DNA of 64,000 nucleotides from Nannochloropsis salina CCMP1776. Taxonomy: Eukaryota; Sar; Eustigmatophyceae; Eustigmatales; Monodopsidaceae. The position numbers and the translations under genes are program-made. The notes under the pieces are model-generated. The model saw nothing but the letters and a program-made list of their open reading frames with translations, did no database searches and was not told where the DNA came from. Positions within the stretch are counted from its first letter, which is position 1. Every line of letters starts with the position of its first letter. Shown piece by piece: positions 32,181-43,782 of the stretch. The DNA lies in the NCBI GenBank assembly GCA_004565275.1, contig SDOX01000101.1, positions 75,860-139,859 on the forward strand, read 5' to 3'.

Positions 32181-33149
32181 TTATTTAATAACCCCTTTGA
32201 TGCTGCGTTCGACAAACATGACATTCGGATTTTTTACTCGACGGAACAAAAAATGCGTGTATTTGGGTGCTCCATTCATGATACACTTTGCGTCCTTGTT
32301 CCTGGTACTCTTCCCGTCGATTTCACCTTTTGAGCCGCAGTCTGTATCAGTATCAAAGCTAAAATGCTCTAGCTGAAAGCCATGATCCGCCATACCGCCA
32401 ACAAGAACATGGTGAGGAACTACATTCTCGAAAAACTGATCTGCATCCAGCAACTGTGTTTCTGGAGAAGGAACATGGAAGTAGACGGCAGTTTCTGGAT
32501 GCGAGTATCGCTCAATTGTGCTGAAGAGGCAATCATATCTCTCGGGTTGAACGTGCTCGACGACATCAAGGAGCGTAATGACATCAAATTTGAAGTCGAT
32601 CTCATCAAATTCCGTGATGTCTGAATTATAGAACTCCATCCTGTCTCCAAAAATTTCCTTTGCAGCTTTCACCCATCCTCCGACGAGCTCAACACCGACC
32701 ATTCGTCCCCTCCCACCATCCGTATCAAGCACTTCACCAATAACCCGCAACAAAGCACCTGCAGCAGATCCAAGATCTAACACTGACTGTCCTGATGTCA
32801 GCACTTTTGTCTTCAAGAAAGCCAAACAAGCCGGAAAGCGGGCATCTAGCTCGATTTCGCCTTTTGCCTCAGCAATTTTTCTGGCGAATCTCTGATCCTT
32901 CTCGTAGGCATTGACTTCCTGGAGGAGCTCATTTTTTTGCGCTGCGGTCAATCTTTGACAATTTTCTAATTTCAAAATTTGAGCTTGTGATGCTTGTATA
33001 TCGTCCCTTTCCTGCAGCTCCACACGATTGAGCACGAAATACGTGCATATCATAATTATAATGCAGAAGGTAAGTCGATGTACGTGTAGATTGTCCCGGT
33101 GCCGGCATCGAGCATTGTTTAGTTTTAGCCCACCGGCACACACGGCCAT
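32181..33149 (-). CDS. Membrane-anchored class I SAM-dependent methyltransferase
   Basis: The 322-aa product has a hydrophobic anchor at about residues 27-41, a helical stem (45-115) and a Rossmann-type methyltransferase domain. Motif I is VLDLGSAAGALL (123-134); the acidic end of strand 2 is VGVELV (151-156); the strand 4 motif is FDVITLLDVVEHV (188-200). It would transfer methyl from SAM, perhaps to a sugar or lipid on the endomembrane system; the substrate is unknown. It is intronless. The first Met (33149) is used, although the Met directly before the anchor could be the real start. A fragment of it lies at 25313-25580. Confidence 0.75.
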   Translation of the reverse strand: MAVCAGGLKLNNARCRHRDNLHVHRLTFCIIIMICTYFVLNRVELQERDDIQASQAQILKLENCQRLTAAQKNELLQEVNAYEKDQRFARKIAEAKGEIELDARFPACLAFLKTKVLTSGQSVLDLGSAAGALLRVIGEVLDTDGGRGRMVGVELVGGWVKAAKEIFGDRMEFYNSDITEFDEIDFKFDVITLLDVVEHVQPERYDCLFSTIERYSHPETAVYFHVPSPETQLLDADQFFENVVPHHVLVGGMADHGFQLEHFSFDTDTDCGSKGEIDGKSTRNKDAKCIMNGAPKYTHFLFRRVKNPNVMFVERSIKGVIK

Positions 33150-35050
33150 GTTTGAAGCTTGTTGACGGATGGGATACTCTTCTTTATATAGCTGTGATCA
33201 ATGAGATATCATTGAAATACACATGCTTAGCTTAAATGATCACAGATGCTTCGAGTAGCTTTTGGCGTGTAATTTATCTTTACAAAGATCGCCAGAGTGT
33301 AATGGAATACGATAGGGTGCATAGCACTTTAGTACTTTTCCTTCTCCCATCAAAATTCCACTCGTTTAGCACACAGTGGAGAGCTTATATCATTTACTAT
33401 TTTTACACCACCTTTGATTCTTTGTCTGGTATTTGTATCGTTTGAGATTCGTTACTTGCACGATGATGTACGTGGTGTGAATCCAACACAAGTAACGGCC
33501 TACTAGTAACGGCCTACCCGTTGAAATGCACGCAGCAATTTCGTCGTCCTTCACCCAATATGACCAATATAAGCACATTCACGTTTCTAACGTGTCCGAA
33601 CCATTATTGTTTTGCTATCACATTCAAAATTGTCACTCGTTCCTACAGCTGCTCTTCAAGCGGATCGTCATCTAAGAATACCAAGTTTAGCTTTACACGA
33701 TATGCTTATCATCAAAGCTTGTGGTAATCGAGCGACGAGTCGTTGCCAAGGACGGCCGTAAAGATCGAAAAAGATGCGAATCTACCTGCCGGAAGTATAA
33801 CGTCTTACTCTACCAAGATAAAAATCTGTCAATATCAAAATTCATCGCATGTTTGATTGCCATACACAAACGTAAACTTCTTCCACAAGCAGTGTTCAGG
33901 CTTCGAATGGTTGGATAAGAGATTTATCACATGAAACTCAGCTATTTTGCAGACAAGCTGCATTATAGACGATACCAGGTCGGTGCACTAGGGAAATACT
34001 CTTTCGAATTGATGATCCTCTACACATATCTCGGCGAGAACAGTATCCGAACTTCCTCACAATTGATAGGTGCGACATCCTTAACAAGTGTTCCGCCATG
34101 AGTCGTCTCGTACGATGATTTGGCAGAAGACGGCACAGAAAACCAGGAGTGTCATGAGACTGCTGGTAAATGGATATTGGACAGCCACAGCAGTACCGAA
34201 CCCTTCAAATGGAAATCGAGTGCGGGGAAATAGAATACAGAATTTATGGCCGTCTAACCACGAGTTTGTTAATGACCTCGCGCCGAGTAATGCACAAGCG
34301 GACACACGCGCTCTTCAACTGATATCAGCTTTAATGGGACAACCGCCTATGGTCCGTTCGACCCTCAGGTTTGCATCCCATGTGTGAAAGAAGTCGAAAT
34401 ATGTACGTGAGGCGGCGGTCAAATGCGACACCTGTACGACTTGATTGTTGCTTCTTCTACAATCCAGCGCATGCATGGATTAATGGATGTATTGGAAGGG
34501 ACATCTTTGAACATGATCTATCGAGTCAAGTAACATGATAATTTCGAAGATGACGTCCAACGTGTGGTGCACTTCGGTAGGTGCAGGGTAGTAATTGTCA
34601 ACTTTGGGCACTGGCCAGCAGGCTGGTCGGAGGGGGATCCCTGACCGTTTGATAAATGTGACATTGATGTTGAAGCGGATATGCTATACCTTCAGACCTT
34701 GAAGGTCAAATATAAGAATGTGTCAATGTTTAGGATGACAACAAATCCGGAGAGGTACGGCCACAGCTTGCAAGTGCCTGGAGATGAGCTGCGAACCGAT
34801 GGCGTCTTGGATCGATGCAACAAAATTGCCTCAAAAATAGCTTGGAACCACAATATGGCAGTGCTAGATTCGTAACAAATTGCAAACCCTTTGAGAAACC
34901 TCAGATATGAGGATTTTCGTTGTAAGGGCATTGTTGGCTGGACTTCAACTGGTAGTAATATATGAAACATCTGCGCTAAATAGATGGAAAATGAGCGTAA
35001 ATGCCAAATCAACGACAACAACCTTGGGGGAATGACACGTTATAGAAAGG
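33150..35050. other. Intergenic, nothing recognised
   Basis: Contains the likely promoter of the methyltransferase gene at its left end. No exons with splice support, no repeats of note beyond loose similarity to 25900-26200 around 33450-33770. Open frames at 34088-34387 and 34681-34875 lack recognisable features. Confidence 0.35.
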
Positions 35051-35079
35051 CAACCATTCTTGCGCTCTTCTCACCTCAC

Positions 35080-35930
35080 TGAGATTTTTTCAGGGCGAGC
35101 TTCGCTTCCACCTCGCCCTCCACCGGTTCCTCGCCGTCTTCGTTCCCCGCACGCCTTTCCCTTTTCACTCCATTCCCCTTACCCATCCCTGCTCCGTCAT
35201 GCTTTTCATCACCCCTTTTCGCTTCTAATTCCTTCCCTTCATCATCGTTGTGATCTTTCCCGCTCACGATGGAGCAGGGAGAAGACGAAAACACGGGTAA
35301 GAAGAATATCAGGAAACAAGGAGGGAACGTGGCATCAACCATTCCGTTCACGTGAAACTTGTAAGAATTCCGCCAGGGTACATCATGTGATGAGTTTCTA
35401 ACGTTATCCAGGTGGCAGGGAGAAAAAGGGTGGGGTCTCAGAAGCCGAGACTGAGGGCCTCCGACCCGCACGCTATCTTACAGTCACGTGAGCGGGGAGG
35501 AGAGAGAGCATACAGGGAAGAAGGGAGGAAGGGAGCGAAAGAGGAAGGGAGGGAGAAAGGGAGAGAGGGACCAAGGACAGGTCTGGCGCGCAAGGCCCCC
35601 GGTCCTCAGGCAAGTGGGGTCTCTCGAGTTGAGATACTAGAAAGGGAGGATACTAGGAATGGAGAAAGAGAAGGGGAAGAAGGAAAACAGGAAGCGGTAA
35701 GAGCATACATGAAAGGCATACCGCGAGCCTACGCGCTTATTCCAAGGCGAGTTGTAGGGGCGTGAGGGCATCCACCCTTTATTGCTTCGTGTTATAGGTA
35801 GGGTTACGCTTTTCTCCGCCCCCTGTCCCTTTCTCGCTCCCTTCTTCTTGTGCGTCCTCCCCTTCTTCCTCGGACCACGGCGAAGAGGAAGCGAGAGGAC
35901 CAGGGCTAGGTTTCTTTCTTATTCCTGGTT
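35080..35930 (-). pseudogene. Diverged CC2D1-like exon remnants
   Basis: At about 35710-35775 the minus strand encodes VDALTPLQLALE then a TAA stop and ARRLAV, matching the full gene's exon at about 40515-40565 (VDAFTPLQLALEEARRLAV). The flank at 35855-35920 also matches 40620-40660. A Glu/Lys-rich stretch ending EAKLALKK at about 35080-35120 may be another exon. It is an old, decayed copy of the gene's middle. Confidence 0.6.
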
Positions 35931-36334
35931 GACGCCATGATCAATGCTTGACGTTCCTAGAATCCCGAGCGATTCCTACAGGGTGCTCAAATACTCGAGC
36001 TTGATATCATTACGATTCCATGTTGTTTATCGGTAGATGCTTTGAAGCTCCAATATTTGAGATCAAAGAGGGGCCAATGAGAGAAATACGTTATGTTTAT
36101 AATCTCTACTCGATATTGTCGCCATTGTGTCCCACACCGTGACAGGTCTGGGTAAAAATAACATACACGTTGTGATTCCAGCGTATCCGATGCACTGGCA
36201 GATAGGTACTGTGCTGGTAGCTTAACATGCATGTGGAGTCTGGGATAGTGCAAAAGACTCGTTGCTTTAGAGTTATGCTTTTGTGAGGCAGGACGTTCAT
36301 GTAAGTACATCCTCGACTTAGGCCAAGACATCCA
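35931..36334. other. Spacer before duplication D copy 2
   Basis: No gene or repeat recognised between the decayed CC2D1-like exons and the 3' end of the full gene. Confidence 0.4.
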
Positions 36335-37110
36335 GGACCGATAAGCCCGCAAATAGAGACGAAGATTGAGACGACTCGGGAGGACCCAAAGGTTTCATCT
36401 CCATGCCGTGTTCGTACTAGACATCTAGTTCTTATAGAGTATTTGCAGCTTAAACACCGAAAAGAAATCGTACTACGCTCTGCGAATAGACTCAAAAATG
36501 AAGGATGACATTGATTGATTCCCTTTCAGTGTGCATCGCTTTCTCCTTTCACAAGATCTACATTGTCTCTCCCTCCACACCCCGAAGCTCCTCTTCCATA
36601 ATCTTGACGCGCCTCAGGACCCGAAACGCCAAGGCTCTCTTCTGCTGATGGCTGCAGTAGAGAGCAAGCAGCTGGAGCGATACAGGTAGGAAAAAGAAGA
36701 TGGACCAAACGGGAAAAGAGGGGGATACAGGGACTCTTATATAAAAAATATAGATATGGCTTGGTCATCATGCCGTTTTCACCAGACATTGAGACCTTCC
36801 TCGACGGGAAAAGCAAGAAGAGAAAAAGAAAGGGAGAGGACGAGAGCAGCGAGGTTGGAAAAAGCACCAGAAATGAAGGTAGCTACACACCTTATCCCGT
36901 TTGACTCGCTCGACGAGCGTGCTGACGTATTGGTCAATGGTGATCTCCTCCCGTTGCACTCGCAGCACCTACAAAGAGAAGGGAGGGAAAAGGAGTGTTA
37001 TGAGCCTCTGAACGGTCGGTCCTGGACAAAGGGGTCCCGCCATGGCCTTTAAACAAGAGGGCCTTGGGCGCGTGGAGAGAGACATCCAAAGCTTCCTACA
37101 GCCCTGAGCT
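36335..37110. repeat. Segmental duplication D, copy 2
   Basis: Original location of the CC2D1-like 3' end; repeated at 30452-31150. Confidence 0.88.
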
Positions 37111-40100
37111 CCCTTGATTCCTTCTTCCCATGGTCCATCCGCTTCGCTTGCTTTCGTCTAATTCTTTCTCCAGAGGGAAGTCAATCGAACGGACGCTTCT
37201 TCATTGCCCTCTTCCCCCTCACAATCTCCCTTAGTCACTCTGCTCCTAGCTCCTTCGTGACGCTCGCCTTCCTTCTCTTCTTTAGCCCCATTTTCAATGT
37301 TGAACTGTCTTCCTTCCCTTTTCTCGGTATATCCGGGCTCTCCTCGACGTAGACTCACCAAAACGTTCAATTTCATGTTCAGCTCCGCCTCCCTGATCAC
37401 CCGCTCGCTTTCCAGAAGCTTCTCTGGGTTGCTCGCAGCGAGAAGGGAGAGCTCGTGCTCAAGCACATCGTTGCTAACCAGCAGGGAGACGCTGAGGAGA
37501 AAGGGAGGGAAGGAAAGAGAGGGGGATGGAAGGAAGATAGGAAAGGGGGTGCAAAGGGAGCGAGCGAAGAGATGGGTGGTTAGGGAGTGAGCGAAGAGGT
37601 GGGTGCGTGTGTGGATGCCAGGGAACGGAAAGGGGGATCAGAGGGAAAGAGAAGACCAAAATTACGGCATAGTCCATGCACACGCACCTCAGGGGATCCT
37701 CCCTTTCCAACTCTGTCAGTTCCTCCGCAAAGCGCGCTGCCAAGGCGTCCTTCCTCTCTTTCTCCGGCAACCCCTGGCTCTCCTCCTTGGACGCCGCCGT
37801 GGGGGACAGCCTGTTGACAGAGGGAGAGTAGAGAGTCTCCTTGATTTTTTCGTCCCTTTTGTCCTCTTTCTAGGCTTCGCCACGCCTCTCGTCGTCCGCC
37901 CCTCTTTTTCCTGCTTTACAATCCCGTCTTGGCCCCTCCCCCCCCTTCCTGCCTCCATACCTCCCTTTCCATCCTCTCTTTCTCCCTTTCTCTATTGGTA
38001 CGTACCTGCCCGTCGACCATGGCCCCACCACTAGCGTGCGACCTTCTTCTCGCGCAATTTCCTTCTCCTTGAGGGGATGATGAAGACGCAGAGAGACCTG
38101 AAGTTGGAGTGAGGGAGAGAGGGAGGGAAAGAGAGATAGAGAACGGCCCTGGAATGCACACATAGTTCTGTCATCTCGTCGCAATCCTACAGCATGTCCT
38201 GCCTTTCTATCCTCTCCTCAACCTTCTTTTCTTTGACCCTCGGGCTTTTCCCCGCTGGGGTGCGTCGATGCCTGTTTTCCTGCCCTTTCCTTTCCCCATC
38301 CCTCACCGTCAAAGACCCGACCATGGGTCGTCTCCGTCCTTCCTTGGCCAGAGGCACAGAAACTTCCAGAAGTTCACACTGGGAGAGGAGGGGCGCGAGG
38401 GACAGCTGAAGGGCATGACCGAGGGGGGGGGGGGGACCAAAGAGAGGATCAGAGGACAGACAGACTGACCGTAGGGCAAGGGTCCAAGAACCCCCCCCCC
38501 GATGGCCTTTCCCCTGCCGTCCTTGCAACTAGGGGCGCTCCCCAACTCAACCACGCCTCCCATCCCTCCCTCCCATTCCCTCGTTCCTTTCTTCCCTCCC
38601 TTCCCCTCCCTTCCCTACCTGCCCGTGGGTGATGGTCTCTTCCTCGTCCCACCATTTCAAGAGGCCTTTTTTCCGCCTTTGGACGAGAAAATTCAAAGAA
38701 CGACGCCGGCAGGCGTGCTCAGTGGAGCCCAGCCGAGGCAAAGGGAGCTGGGGGGAGGACAGGAAGGGGAGGGGAGGGGAGGGGAAGGTGGGGTAAGGAG
38801 GAAGGTGGAATGGGGAGGCTCGGGGAAGGCCCAAGACGGGCCAAGGTCAGACAGGGTGGATGATGTTTCACGACAAGGAGTTGGACGATCCACGCAACAA
38901 AGCACGAGGGGACAAGGAGAAAAACACCCTGCGCAACAGATCCTTGAGAAAAATAAGAGGCAGGAAAGTGGAACCCGGGAGGGAGGGCGGGAAGGAAGGA
39001 GGGAAAGAGGGATGGCCTGCCTTTGCTCTATGATTGAAGTCTGCGGTGTGCCCCAGTCCCGTCCGGACGGTCGCTGTATTCCCCACGTGCGGTACCTCCT
39101 GGGCGAGGGAAAGGAAAGAGAAGCCAGAGGGAGAAGGAAGTAGGGCCAGACGATGAGAAGAAGGAAGATGGGGAAAAGACGGGGGGGGAGGGAGGGAAGG
39201 AGGGAGGGGGGACGAGGGAAGACGGGAGGGAGGAAGAGAGAGCGAACATTACCTTAGGAAAGGGCGCTTCGTAACGGACAAAGACGTGCTCGCCTTCTCC
39301 CTCGCTACCCACAAGCCCTGGAAGGAGAGGAAGCAAGGAAGAGAGGGAGGGAGGGAGGGAGGGAGGAAGGAAGAAAGGGGATAAGGACCTTCTTCACGCT
39401 TTGACATCGCTTTCGCTTTCGCTTTCCCTCCCTCCCTCCGTTCCTCCCTCTCTGTACCATCCCCCCTATGAACAATCAGCTCCAAGGCATCCACGGGGAC
39501 ATCTGTGAGGACCTAATGGAAGGACAGGGTGGACCGAGAGGGAAAGCGTCAAGGAGGCTTGCAGATGGAGGGAGAGGGAAGCTCCCCAACGGGAGAAGAG
39601 AGGCATGCACTACCCCACAGAAAGGATGGAAGGCACGAGAAGGGATAGGAGGAGGGACCGGCCCATATACCTTGGTGTACGTGCGTGTTTGTGTAGTCCA
39701 ATGGAAAGGCGGCGGCGAGGCAGAGGGAAGACGACGTCGTTCCTGAAAAAATGGAGGGAGGGAGGGAGGGAGGGAAGGTGAGGGAAAAGAGGGAGGGAGG
39801 GAGGGAGGGAGGGAAGGTGAGGGAAGGAAAGGAGGGAGGGAGGGAGGAAGGGAAGGTGAGGGAAGGAAAGGAGGGAGGGTGGGAGGAGGGGAAGGTGAGG
39901 GAAGGAAAGGAGGGAGGGAGGGAGGGAAGAAGAGAGAAAGGAGCAAAGGAGTAAGACAGTTATGGTACACGTAGGGTGACGCTCGAGTGAAGTGATGAAG
40001 AAGGTAGAGAGACAAAGACAGGAGACCGGGAAGGGGGGGGGGAGAAAGAGGGGAGGTGAGAGGGAAGGAGGGAGAGGGGAAGGAAACATGTGCCAGGCAC

Positions 40101-43100
40101 CTGGAGTTCTAGAAGCAGGGAGTCGTACTGCTTGCTTTGTTTGTAAGCGGCCAGGGCGATGGTGGTATCCACGGCCTTGAGACGTATGGCGTCTTGGGTC
40201 TGAGGGAAGGAAGGAGGGTAGGAGGAAGGGAAAGAAGAAGGGAGGGAGGATGACGTCCTTGATGGGCAGTTAAATTGATATCCACAAGATGCTTAAGCTA
40301 GGGCTACGGCTGGCCTTCGGAGCGTAGAGAGCAAGGAGGGCAGGGAGGGAGGGAGGGAGGGAGGGAGGGAGGTGGGGAGGGAGGGAGGACAGGGTGGGAG
40401 CTAAAGGGGATCGGTCCCGGCGCGAATAGATCTCTACAGAGAAGAAAGGAAATTTACTGGGGAGAAGAAGAGGAAGAAAGCGATGGGAAAAGCATACAGG
40501 AGAGAGACATACCGCGAGCCGACGTGCTTCTTCCAAGGCGAGTTGTAGAGGTGTGAAGGCATCCACCCCTCCCTCCCTCCGTCCCTCCCCCCCTCCTTCG
40601 CTCCCTTCTTTTGACCCTTGTGCCTCTTCCTTCCCAGACCACGGCGAAGAGGAGGCGACAGGGTGGGAGGTGGAAGGAGGGAGGGAGGGAGGGAGAGAGG
40701 GAGGGAGGGAGGGAGGGGGAAGCTGTCGGGTGGACAGCGCCCGTTTTTGGAGGCGCTGAACCTCAGCCTCGAGGGACTTGACTGGAAGGACGGAAGGCAA
40801 GAAGGGAGGGGAGCAGGGAGAGAGGGAGGGAGGGGAGGAGAGAGCGGGAGAAGCGTAAGAATGATGAACAACGGTATCCACACTTTTTCTCAAAGCCTCC
40901 TCTTCACAAAATTTATCCTATATACATATATATATGTACATACATATCTGTACAGTCTCCCTCACTCCCCTAGTTCTCTCCACAGACGAGGGTGTTGACG
41001 AGAGCCGTATCAATGTCCTCCTTCCCTCCGTCCCACCCTCCCTCCCACCTTGCCTACCTGCCCGCGCTCAATTCGGAACAGGCAATGGCCACAAGGAGGG
41101 GCCTACCCTCCCTCCCTCCCTCCCTCCCTCCCTCCCTCCCCCGGACGCACCTTCCCTCAGAAACGACAGTGCTTCCTCCCGGTGACCGGCTTTGTGCAGT
41201 CCCGCCGCCTGGACCTTCTTACTCGCGATCTCCTTGAGGAGCTGACCCAGACGCTCGCCCTGTCGGGGGTGGGGTACGGGCGGGGGCGACGTGGAGGGGG
41301 AGGAGGGGGGAGGGAGGGAGAGAGGGAGGGAGGACGGGGTCGCTGGATCCTGGCCGTCCTTGGCAGGGCCATCCAATTCGGCAAGAGGAGGGAGGGAGGG
41401 AGGGAGGGAGGAAGGGAGGGAGGGAGGGAGGGAGGGAGGAAGGTAGTCTTGGGTGTCGTTGGAAGGAGGGGAAGGAGGACGGATGGACTGGGCGAGGACG
41501 GAGGTCTGGAGGGAGGGAGGGAGGAAGCGAGGGAGGGAAGGCATTTAGGATTAAGGTGAGGGTAACAGATCTAGGGAATCCTAGCGCAACCGGTCCTGTG
41601 CACGTCATTCTCCTCCTCCTTCCCTCATCCCCTCCCTTTCTTCCTCCCTCTCCACCTCCCTCCCTCCCAACCTGTGCCAGAGTCTCTCGTACGCTCAACT
41701 CTGCTTCCAGGGTCTTCAAGTGCCGAAACTCGCACACTGCTTCCGAAATTTTGCCCTGAGGAAGAAAGGGAGGGAGGGAGGAAGGGAGGAAAGGAGGGAG
41801 GGTGGGGAAGGATGAATGTCGAAGACCCACACCCTAGCCCTAAGCCTAGCCCAAAGCAGGCAGGAGGCGAGGGATAACAAGAGAGAGCGGAAAAGAGGGG
41901 GAGCAGATCGAGTGAGGAAGAGCGAAAGGAAGGCAGGAGGGAGGGAGGGAGGGAAGGGAGGGAAGGGAGGGAGGGAAGGGAGGGAGGGAGGGAGGAAGGG
42001 CCATGGAGCATCCTGGGGGTGGGCAGGTCGTCCCCGGTTCCAAAACGGGGGGAAAATGGCGCGAAAATAGGAAAGAAGCCAGGAGGGAAAGAAGGAGAGG
42101 AATGGAGGCGGCGTACCTCCTTCTTGAGGGCAACGGCTTTCGCCTTGCTTTCTCTCACTGCGTCCTGCAGTCGAGCCATCTCTAGGTCGTTGCTTGGAGG
42201 GAGGGAAGGAGGGAGGGAGGGAGGCCCCGGGGGCAGGGAAGGGCTCCTCCTTTCCTCCCTCCGACCCTCCTGGGTCTTCTTCGTTCCCCCTCGGCCCTTG
42301 GCGTTCGCTAACGTCCTTCCCAACAATTCTGGGCGCTTCCTCCCCCTCCTCTGTAGGAGAGCCGCAGGCATCCTCCTTGCCCCCACCATCGCCGCCACCC
42401 TCCTCCTCCCCTTCCTCCTTCCACCCCAGTTGCCTCAACTCGTCCTGTAAGTCTGCGGCGGGAACAGGAGGGAAAATCAACGGATCGGAACGGGGTCGGC
42501 TCAAGGCGATTGGGGCATTGGGTGTTCTTCCTCCCTCTCCCGTCTTCCTTCCTCTCCTGTTCGCCTCCTTGCCTCACCCGCATCGAGCACGCCATCTTCG
42601 TCGAGGCGCTCGTCCAAGTCCTCTCCCCCTTCCTCCCGACCTTCCTCCCCTCCTTCCCCCCCTGAAGCCCTGTCGCCCTTCCGGGTATTCAGGGCATCGG
42701 ACGCCAAGATGTTCGTCTCCGTCCCTGTTTCCTCCCCCTCGCCCTCAGCCGGGAAGCCCGGGCTGGAAGGAGAAAGAACGCTCAAAGCCAGCTTGCGAGG
42801 GGCGGTCGCAGGCACAGAAAGGGAGGCAAGGAGTGTGTCTTCCAAGGAAGAAGGAGAGGGGGAAGAGTGGGGGACAGAGGGCAGGAGGTTTTAGATGCTA
42901 CCTCCTGAAATCGCCCCTTGATGCACATTCCCAGGTTTTCCATTTTTCCTCCCAGTCGCTCGAATTATCCTCGGGCGTGGCGCATTCCTGAACAGGTCCA
43001 ACCCCTCGGCCCTCCTTACCCTCTAGTGCCTCCTCTCCCCCTAGGGCAGCAAGCTCCGCCATCAACGATGGGTCTCGACCAAAGTCTTCAAGAATCTGGA

Positions 43101-43426
43101 CTGGATCCATCATCATTTGCTTTCCAATCCCAGGAGATGAGGGGGAAAAATGGACGAGAGAGTCATAGACAGGGTCGTCTGAGACTAAATTCATAGCCTG
43201 GGGTCAAGCGCGCACAACACTTGGAGGTCGTGCTCAAGTTCCACACTTGTACTACAATCCTTGCATCGATTTCATCACGTCACAATCAATCATGCCAAAA
43301 TCTTCTTCATTTTTTATCCCCTTCATTGCATCTCCTCCCTGCACGTAAGTCTCTCACCTTCAACAGCTCATCCTCATCGTTCTTCTCCTTGCTGACCCCG
43401 TTGTCCTTTTTCCTTCTACCGAACAT
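36558..43426 (-). CDS. CC2D1: CC2D1/Lgd-like protein: DM14 repeats plus C2 domain, about 20 exons
   Basis: Animal CC2D1A/B (Lgd) bind ESCRT-III CHMP4/Shrub and act in endosomal sorting. Read right to left: Met exon 43426-43358; N-terminal LMAELAALGG; LQDELRQLGW; a DM14-like repeat split over exons ending 42117 (AKAVALKKE) and 41755-41672 (GKISEAVCEFRHLKTL); 41259-41151 (KKVQAAGLHKAGHREEAL); LEAEVQRLQKRAL near 40750; 40200-40101 (AYKQSKQYDSLLLELQ). C2 domain exons: 39512-39458, 39317-39253 (HVFVRYEAPFPK), from 39098, to 38629, near 38300, and 38097-38006. The tail is 37810-37688, 37491-37359 (DVLEHELSLL), 36968-36891 and 36671-36558 (stop). Phases agree across the last five exons. Some linker exons are unresolved. 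All introns are TCCC-rich. Confidence 0.8.
39751..41998. repeat. (GGGA)n polypurine arrays in CC2D1 introns
   Basis: Arrays at about 39751-39928, 40334-40390, 40674-40722, 40803-40850, 41388-41442, 41767-41806 and 41936-41998 have GGGA on the plus strand. One at 41106-41141 has the opposite orientation (CCCT). They sit between resolved exons, often just upstream of the 3' splice site on the transcript strand. Confidence 0.9.
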
Positions 43427-43782
43427 GGCCTCTTTCACAGGGCTCCTTGTTCCTAGGTGCATGAATGCAAACAGATGAAAAATATACATAAGTTAAGACA
43501 GGAGAGGCAGGGAGAGGTCGGTTACATGGAGGCGGTGAGGGGGAGGAGGAGGAGTGGTGGAAAGAAGGATGGATGCCTGTTTGTCCAGATGAGTAATATT
43601 TGGTTTCACCTTCAAATGCTGACACTACGAAGGGGCTACCAAGAATTTCAAGACGTAAAAATTTTCATTCCGTGTTCATGACAAACGCAAGACACGCTCA
43701 ATCGAAAATGTACAAGAGATTAAACTCTCCTCGAGGGGTCTCGATGGGATGGGGTAACATGGTAGCGGCGGAACGTCAGCTG
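41149..43782. repeat. Segmental duplication B, partial copy at the full gene
   Basis: Matches 6450-9065 and, from about 42100, also 46919-48597. Since it carries the gene continuous with its remaining exons, this is the likely source copy. It ends at 43782 against copia fragment C. Confidence 0.88.

Noticed and set aside
35412-35765. Plus-strand Arg/Glu/Gly-rich 117-codon frame
   Set aside because: Overlaps minus-strand remnants of CC2D1-like exons and purine-rich repeat; composition explains the open frame.
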